A model generated the notes under the pieces. The model did no database searches, was not told the DNA's origin, and saw only the letters and a program-made list of their open reading frames with translations. This document shows, one piece after another, positions 57,055 through 64,000 of a stretch of 64,000 bases of DNA. A program made the position numbers and the translations under genes. The stretch covers positions 3,844,001-3,908,000 of the forward strand of contig OY987230.1 in the NCBI GenBank assembly GCA_963920705.1, given 5' to 3'. Each line of letters opens with the position of its first letter. The first letter of the stretch is position 1. The stretch comes from Odiellus spinosus. Lineage: Eukaryota; Arthropoda; Arachnida; Opiliones; Phalangiidae.

Positions 57055-59596
57055 ATCGAATGACACGCGAAGCGAAACTAAACTCGTTCATCGAGAATTC
57101 CGTTTTATCGCGTCAGATGGAATATATTACACCTTAAAGGGGAAATATCACCTGAAAACCTGTTTCCGGTTTCACTTATTTGGTTTATATGTAAAGCAAC
57201 AGTACTACCTATTTTTGGGCTAGATTTTTTCATTTTAAAATGAAGGAGGGCGTTCTACGAGGATCAACAAAATGTATTCCTATAAAGAAGAATTCCAGGT
57301 CGTTAAAGAATGGAGCGAGAAATTTATTTTCTCTTTTGTTTTAATGGGTGTAGTATTTTCTAAAAATCATATATATAAATTTTCAGGTATAGTGGATTAG
57401 AAACTAGCTCGCGAGAGTTCCATTTTTTCCGTGCGATGGCGTCCTCTGGGTATAGATGCCCGCAAAGTTTTTCAGAGCTTTCGATTAGCCACATCCCCTT
57501 AGGGGGTGTAGGCTACTATATTGTACTTGACTTTAGTAGAAGCGAAAATGGCGGTAGCCTTTTTTTACATCACAGGCTTAAAAATAAACTAGTAAGTTTT
57601 ATTTATAAAAAAATTCTTTGGTTTATAAAATATCCCACAAGTGGTCTCCCCTGGAAGTACTGTCCGTGCACGATGCTATAAACACGAGCTATATAAAACG
57701 CTACAATATCAATGAGTGTAAAGGGAGAAAAACATTGAGATACAGGCATACCAGTCGATAAACAGTAGTCGTTTAGACTTAAACTTCAAAACTTGATTTT
57801 CAAATTGATGGTGGATATTAAATAAATAATGAGGAGGTTGTATGCTTAAAGAAAGAATGCAGTCCGACAAATTTAGGGTTTTTTGCTCGCATGCCAAGAT
57901 TAGAATTTGGTTATACGTAAAGTAGAATGCAGTTCCACAAATTCATGTTTTATTGCGCGAATGATTTAGACTATAGTTTTACGAATTATTAAAGATAAAT
58001 AGGAGAAAATAGATAGTATTTAAAATATACAGGAGCAGTCAGTTACGTATAACTACTTTAGTACAGCCAAAGCTACATGCTAGTATTAGGCGGGGTGAAC
58101 ATCCCCCATGTGCCATTTTGAATGCAAATTTTGAAAATAGATTTAAAAAGAGGTTCCTTTTCCAGTTGAAGGAGTTCAACGAACCCCTCTTTCATGAGTT
58201 TGTAGATGTAAAAATCTCTCCGTTGAAATTCGCTTTGACAAGAACTAATTTATAAAGTTCAAGAACGTACAGAGAGGACTCTTTTTTTTAAACGAAGTTA
58301 TTAGTTGATTGGAGCACGGCACAGTTGTTAAATTAAAAAAAGACTGTCGCCATTATGGGTGGAAATATTCACTAGTCACTTTGAAGTTATACGACTAATA
58401 AACAGCCATTTACACGTTGAATTGAAACCACCGACAGTCTTGAATCAGAATGAAGATTCGTGGTACTTCGATATATGTCTCGATGGCGAACTCAAATTTA
58501 CAACTGACAAAATATTAAAAAGGCTTATTTAAAAATGAAAGAACTGAGAGCCCGAGCAAATTTGGTTTTATGAAATAAAATGTTGAAATGTTGCTTTGCT
58601 CGTCACGAAATCATAAGCTTATTTCCTATAAATCGGGCCTGAATGAAATTTGACTCTTTCTATAATCGCGTAATTTGTAGATCCAGCTGGATCTACAATA
58701 TATGATTGTAAAATATTTCAATCTTTTAAATGGTTTTAATGGAAATATTCAATAAAATTCACTATAAGCTTTATGGAAAGTGGCCGAAAAATAAAGCATC
58801 TCGGCACTAACCACCAAATTCCCAAATTTAACGTATTAGTTGTTGGTTTATTTATATAACGTTTACTTCCTAACATATGCTAGCTTTACGTGAACTGAGA
58901 GAAAGGTTACACCTCTGTTATATATCAGATTACAACGTAATGATAGCCGAGGCGTATTACTAAGCAATGTTAATAAAACTAGTAGAAATAAAAGCAGTTT
59001 TTGTAAATCATCAACGTTTTGAACGAATCAAACGGATATAGCACATGGTTTTTGGAAGGAAACGAGCTGTCTTATCTAAAATTAAATTCGAGTGGAGTAG
59101 AGGGGAGTTAGAGCAGACTGCTTTTTAACTATGAAGTTAACGTTGTGTAACAAAGCGCGGCATTCTCAACTTGTTTAGATATTACCACGTGAATTTGAAC
59201 ACCTACCCCAACGAACCTGTTGTATTATTCGTGGTTATAGTGAGTATTGTAATTGTGGCAATTTAAAAGAACGAGGGTCCAAAACTCCATAAGAATAACA
59301 CGTGGATCTGGACATCATAGCTTTTACAAGAGTAGTTTACGCCACAAGACAGGCGAGACATCGCCGTAGGGACTGTATAGATTGCCGTCGAATTTCGAGA
59401 GACGGGGTGGTTCGATACTGCCGGCTTAACGCGACGTCGAGGAGGGAGAACTATTTCGGCTGATCAATTTTGGGGGTGGTTCACTCATTAACATGGGGGT
59501 CTATCGGAGGATCTCGTTCCGGGTTGTACGCGGCACCAAGCATGGGCAAACTTTTGTTTGTCCGTTCTGTATGAATTCTTCTCAATAAATAGGTGT
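57055..59596. other. Upstream of the TLC gene; no gene recognised
   Basis: This should hold the promoter and 5' region of the minus-strand gene, but no core promoter is obvious. Frames at 57436-57681 and about 58000-58252 are open for roughly 80 codons without a known domain. A 24-bp palindrome lies at 58675. Confidence 0.35.
58675..58698. repeat. Perfect 24-bp palindrome
   Basis: TTGTAGATCCAG is followed directly by its reverse complement CTGGATCTACAA, with no spacer. It could be a dimer-binding site or the joined ends of a short inverted repeat. Nothing else around it is symmetrical. Confidence 0.85.
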
Positions 59597-60165
59597 AACA
59601 AGACAGTCAAGCCCATAGCAATAGCTAGTCCCCCGACATTGTAAAAGAGGCTAAGAAATGATGCTATAGGAGGGGCATGCATGCATTTGCACAAACGCTC
59701 TTTAAAAAATTTGAATGGCGTCTCGAGATTTCTTTAAACACGAAGTTGCGGAAATTTCTCCAGCCGACTATATGACCGTGAGCGTTTTTATGCGATATAT
59801 TAGAAAAGACGTACATTCGAATATCCCCGCTTGTCAGCAAACTCGCAGTCATTGCAAACTCAAATCATGTTTTTCGAATCCATGTTTTTCGAATAAATGT
59901 TTTTCGAATCCATGTTTTTCGAATAAATGTTTTTCGAATCCATGTTTTTCATTACTGACATACTCGATCCCGACACGCATAAGCTCCCTTTTTATTTCGT
60001 TCGCGACGACTTGTTTGCTGTTTTTGAGTTTTCATTACTGACAGACTAAAACCGAAACATTCATAAGCTACCTTTTTATCTCGTTCGCGACGACCCCTTA
60101 TTAACGAAGGCTTGTTATCTGTATTATATATCTATGGAGATATAAGGAGTTTTTCGCTACATTTA
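59597..60165 (-). mobile_element. Foldback element F5, one arm and part of centre
   Basis: It starts AACAAGACAGTCAAGCCCAT and runs through GTAAAAGAGGCT, the ATGCATGCAT block, AAACACGAAGTTGCGG, the CGTACATTCGAATATCCCCG block, 15-bp CATGTTTTTCGAATC units (59868-59955) and two ~85-bp repeats (CATTACTGACA.ACT ... TTCGCGACGA). It ends near a TATGGAGATATAAGGAGTTTTT word matched in the F4 centre. The second arm is missing. Confidence 0.8.
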
Positions 60166-60485
60166 AGGCTCTTCTTCCGTTAAAACGACGTTTATGTGCT
60201 TTGGTTATATCCACTTTTTCCAGTTAGTAATACCAGGCTTTCAAATATTATAGAAAAATGTCTGCTTAATGCATTGGTGCTAGATTTTTTCTTATGACAT
60301 ATCGGGATCGTTAGTTATAATTATCCAAAGTCAATAAAGATTTGGCTTTATATGACTCCCTTTCATCCTACCGCTTTGTAGAACTAGCAAACCGATTGGG
60401 CTGCGAAATGTGGCATTTTGTTCAAAACATTTGTACGTATGATTTGAGTACTTTTTGATTCTTTTATCTTTATTATTTTAAAAGA
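60166..60485. other. Nothing recognised
   Basis: AT-rich sequence without frames or repeats of note. Confidence 0.4.
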
Positions 60486-60487
60486 TA

Positions 60488-60612
60488 TTTAGGTTTAAAG
60501 TCAAAATTTAACTTTTGTGAAAAATTTAGGTTTAAAGTCAAAATTTAACTTTTGTGAAAAATTTAGGTTTAAAGTCAAAATTTAACTTTTGTGAAAAATT
60601 GAAGTTTAAGTT
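60488..60612. repeat. 37-bp tandem repeat, ~3.3 copies
   Basis: AGGTTTAAAGTCAAAATTTA starts at 60491, 60528 and 60565, an exact 37-bp period, with nearly identical copies. Confidence 0.95.
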
Positions 60613-61271
60613 ATCGGACTGTAATTGCATTTCTAAATACCGTATCATCGTAAAAATAATCTCAAATCATAGATCGAAATCACACCTTTTTTTGAAATTT
60701 GTTAATAGAAAATTACGCTTGATTAATTACGCTTGATTAATTTTAAATAAACTTAGGATGAAATACACCCTTCTAATTTCTCCATTGAGTTAACCCAGAG
60801 TCCTAATTCCAAATGAAAACCGCCAGAGGTAGACGTTATTTCCAAAACGGAGAAAATATTTTTCTCTAGCTTAGAAAGGGGAACTCCGACCCTTTCTTTA
60901 CAAAAGATAAGACCCATTTGTGTGGCGTGCGCTCCGACCGACATGTGTTTTCTTCTTCTCGATATCCCAACAAAAAAGGGGATCCCTTGTTCGATGTTGA
61001 GCGCCATCTAGTGTTTTAAATCGGTATTTTTCGGCGGAAAAGCAGCCTTAATTACCATGGTGTTTTCCCAAAAGGGTAATTTTTATACAACCGCTGTGGA
61101 TACAATAATAAGATGAGCTCAAATCAAAGTTATACAAATTCCATTGTTATGTTTTCCCAGGTATACAGTCTTACGATGAATGAAAATAATTATTATACAT
61201 CCGCTCGATGCCATTAATAAGCCTTATTAGCATAATTTATAAGAGATCCTATTCCTCTGTCACTACCATAA

Positions 61272-61297
61272 TAATCTTCTGGCAAGCCAGAAGATTA
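61272..61297. repeat. Perfect 12-bp-stem hairpin
   Basis: TAATCTTCTGGC and GCCAGAAGATTA are separated by two bases (AA). A TCC trinucleotide run follows 10-20 bp downstream. Confidence 0.85.
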
Positions 61298-61305
61298 AAT
61301 TCTTC

Positions 61306-61330
61306 CCTCTCCTCCTCCTCCTCCTCCTCA
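61306..61330. repeat. (TCC)n microsatellite
   Basis: About eight TCC units followed by ATT repeats. Confidence 0.9.
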
Positions 61331-62657
61331 TTATTATTTGGTCAGTTTTCATCAAAACATGACTAATTCCAATTCCATGCCACAAGTCACTTTTTAAAAA
61401 AGGCTGAGTTGACTTACTTTCTCCATGATCAAAGTACAAGCTCTTATCAAAAAGTACTCGGGTACACTCAGAATCATTACTTTATCTTACTAAAAACAAT
61501 AAAGAATCAGTCTCACTTCTAAGGGCTTTTATAGATTACCAAGGCTTAGTAATTGTTTGATTTATCCAAGTTTTAGATTTTAAGCTTGTACGATTCCACA
61601 ATAAGAATTCTCCTGCATTACATGTATAGGTTACAAATTTAAGTACTAATTACGTTTCATGAAACTTGCCTTTGATATTTTCTTCACTTAATTTTTAATG
61701 TTGACCTCGGGGTTCCAGCTCGATGTTTTTCTTTGAAAACCTCTTGTGTAGAAACAGGGAGGAGGAGAGTTTAACTACCACCCTATGTTACTAGCAGCCT
61801 TGACTTCCCCCTCTCCCCGGCCTGCCACCGCAGACTTTTTTGTCCCCAGAATATGAAGTGCTTAAGACGACGTTTAATGAAATTTTTATTTAATCTTTAT
61901 TAATTAGCAATTATTACGATATTATCTATTAATTCTCAAATTTAATGCCAATCTACCATAAAATAAATGGTTTTTAGCATTAAAATTTACAAATCATAAA
62001 CGTTTTTAAAGATTTCACAGTTTTCAATGTTAATTTACCATTTGTGGCTGTTTTGCTTAACTACTAGAATTTGTTAGAAAAACAGAAAAGCTCGTCTAAA
62101 TAACAGTACTAAACCGTTTTTTAGAAAACTAATGCAATTTGTAACAAAATTACCGTTTTTTTAACAGTTATTTCGCTGAGTGTGGGTGGTTTTGAGTGAC
62201 CTTACTTAACATATCCGCTACCTCCAAATTTTCAACGTATTTTATGCGTAAAAATTATTAATTTTTCTACATCCCAGTCTTCGTTGGTATTCTTAGTTTA
62301 GCTAAATATCATTCGGAAGTCATAGCAAAAGGATGGGGCAGAGAAAGGTACCGTTTACTTTTGGGTCAATACCCAAACTAGTCAAACTACTAATATTTCC
62401 CTCGCACGTGTCTACAAGCCTACTAGCTGCGTTCAGTAACCCTCAACGGGAAAAATCCGGTTTTAGAAAATAAGTTTCCGTTGAGTACGCTACGTCAGAA
62501 GTTGTTGAACGAATTTTTTGATACGTTGTAAAAAGGCGGTTATTAGTACCTCGTGGAGTCGTGGCAAAGGCTTAAGTAACTATAGCTAATAGCGATCGAA
62601 TCTAACCACAAAATACAAATCAAGCTTTCCATGTCACTAAGTTTAAATAACTAAATC

Positions 62658-64000
62658 TCACTCATCAAAATAAGTTATAATTTCGCCAAGATTATCTTTT
62701 AGTTTCGGTTTGTTTTCATTCCAAGCAAAAGAAACCTGATATCTTCCTTCCGTCATTGTTATCGTCTGCTCGAACTCTTTTAAAACTTGATCGTCTTCTG
62801 GCTTTGTTTTGGTTCCATCTTCCTTGATTCCGATAGACTCTAACTCCCAAAACGCTTGGATTTGGTTGGATAAATCGCTACCTTCGATTATTTCTGAGGA
62901 GGGAACCATCATAACTGCTACAGTGTTGACACCAACAGCGTTGGTTTTAGTCTTGGTCGGCCCGTTAACCGTCCATCCAAAAACTGTTTCCATAGCGACG
63001 AGCGTTTTCGAGAATCTTAAAGTTTTGGTGGTTACGGTTTCCCAATAGAAATCGGAGCCGATTAGTAGTTGAATGGCAGCGCTGTTTTTGGTACGAGGAT
63101 TTCCTGACGGGGCGTCAGCGATCATGAGTCCTTTTTCGGTCATAAGGCGTATCGTATCTTGGTCCGGGACGGAAAATACGTCTCCGCTGATATGAGGAAT
63201 CTCGAGCGCTTCGATAACAATAGATTTCGCGGGAAACTGCACGATAGTTAGTGTTACACGTACTTTGTTTCTTTTTACTCTAGTTGGAACTTTGCTCGAA
63301 AAATGGTAGCCATCTAATTCTTCAAATCCAATGACCGGAAGTTGAAGATTTTTGGAGATATCTTCCTGAATATAGGTGCGCTGTGCGCCGTTATCCAAAA
63401 GACACCTTATCTTGATAGTAGAGTCGCCAGAGGAGCTGGTTGCGAAGGCCTTGGCGGTTTGAAGGAGTACCATTTTCCCGTCTATTCCAATAGCGCCTGA
63501 CGCCATTTGGGCGGAAGTTTCGGAAGGGGTTTCCGGTTTTTGAAAATCTCTTTTTTTGGTCCTTTTGGTCGCAGAGATCGTGGTGATGTCTCTGGGAACA
63601 TTTTCGGCACTTCTGATATTTGGATTTACAGTCGCGGGCTTGATGTCTTTCTTGCAAGCAAATGAAACAGCGTTTCAATTTTGCGATAATTTCTCTTCTT
63701 CTGTGGTTTTGCTGCAGTTACTCGTGCAGTGGGCAAAAGAGTCGCAGGAGAGAGATTCGGCGTTCGGTGGTGCCCGCAATGAGGTTAGCGGCAGTGGAAG
63801 GATACGATTTTTGTCGATTCTCTTGACGGTTTGATCCGGTCCTTTCCGACGAGTTTGTGGCCGTTTTGCTGAGGCCGGAATCCGGGCTGTCGTTTAGCAT
63901 AGCGTGCGTTCGTTCCCGGTTAGATACTTCTTTTAGAAGATATTTGAGAAACAGATGAACTTTCCAGTCCGCTTCCGATTCGTAAAGCCTTGAAAACCCA
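62658..64000 (-). pseudogene. Bel/Pao gag-protease, third copy, runs off the right edge
   Basis: Reading down from the window end: the gag helix EADWKVHLFLKYLLKEVSNR, a serine/arginine-rich linker, then zinc knuckles (CDSFAHC near 63770; CFICLQERHQARDC and CRKCSQRHHHDLC at 63670-63570). A slip at the A7 run near 63553 follows, then a 282-codon protease frame (63506-62658). Its active-site loop is CLLDNGAQRTYI, with DNG where DSG or DTG is normal. It continues through LLIGSDFYWE, ETVFGWTVNGP and a GRYQVSFAW segment, and ends at a stop just before the reverse transcriptase should begin. Frame slips near 63690 and 63553 make it non-functional as a polyprotein. The long intact protease frame makes it the best preserved of the three copies. 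Confidence 0.85.

Larger units (their letters stand above)
60613..62657. other. Interval without a recognised gene
   Basis: It contains the hairpin at 61272 and a TCC run at 61306-61330. An 84-codon minus frame (61007-60753) starts in ATGGCGCTCAACATCG context and matches no family I know. Confidence 0.4.

Noticed and set aside
57990-58252. ~85-codon plus-strand open stretch ending at TAA
   Set aside because: No start codon, no recognised domain and no convincing splice site; a chance open frame is the simpler reading.

Overview
The window looks like arthropod nuclear DNA. It is AT-rich. Short TTAGG/TAACC runs, the usual arthropod telomere motif, recur inside its satellites. Open frames are mostly short and broken, one gene shows clear GT-AG introns, and nearly everything else is transposable-element debris. 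No rRNA, tRNA, operon or CRISPR array was recognised. The species cannot be named from the sequence.

One host gene is supported: a divergent ceramide-synthase-like (TLC/Lag1 domain) gene on the minus strand, from about 57054 down to about 45569. Five exons are visible (56830-57054, 55407-55569, 47224-47404, 45788-45946, 45569-45722). Four of them join in compatible phase. The link between the first two is unresolved and probably needs another exon near 55726-55834. One intron of about 8 kb (47405-55406) is packed with repeats.

Transposon layout, left to right. 1.1-1.75 kb: two inverted minisatellite arms around a Mutator-like (MULE) transposase scrap. 3.06-4.6 kb: a satellite-bearing repeat duplicated at 49.2-51.06 kb. 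4.64-6.2 kb: a decayed Bel/Pao gag carrying an 8-bp-TSD TIR element, with a foldback element directly after it. 9.46-10.69 kb: a FLYWCH/MULE transposase pseudogene. 12.38-14.0 kb: a hAT-like element with perfect 8-bp TSD, holding a second foldback element that itself holds satellite. 15.45-15.86 kb: a foldback arm carrying a captured Bel/Pao fragment. 15.86-17.59 kb: a Ty3-type LTR plus truncated gag. 17.58-20.72 kb: a P-element-like transposase pseudogene split by a Helitron. 20.94-24.16 kb: a Bel/Pao gag-protease copy split by a LINE reverse transcriptase. 25.2-28.5 kb: palindromic repeats and a (TTAGG)-rich satellite. 33.3-42.47 kb: five tandem 1834-bp units that look nearly identical. 52.9-53.24 kb: a THAP domain. 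62.66-64 kb: another Bel/Pao gag-protease copy running off the right edge.

The most unusual feature is a family of long-armed foldback elements (five copies: 6.2, 15.5, 26.8, 53.2 and 59.6 kb). Their arms contain 14-16-bp minisatellites and about 80-bp tandem repeats. Pieces of their centres recur in every 1834-bp unit, and one copy carries about 150 bp of retrotransposon coding sequence at about 99% identity to a Bel/Pao copy in the same window.
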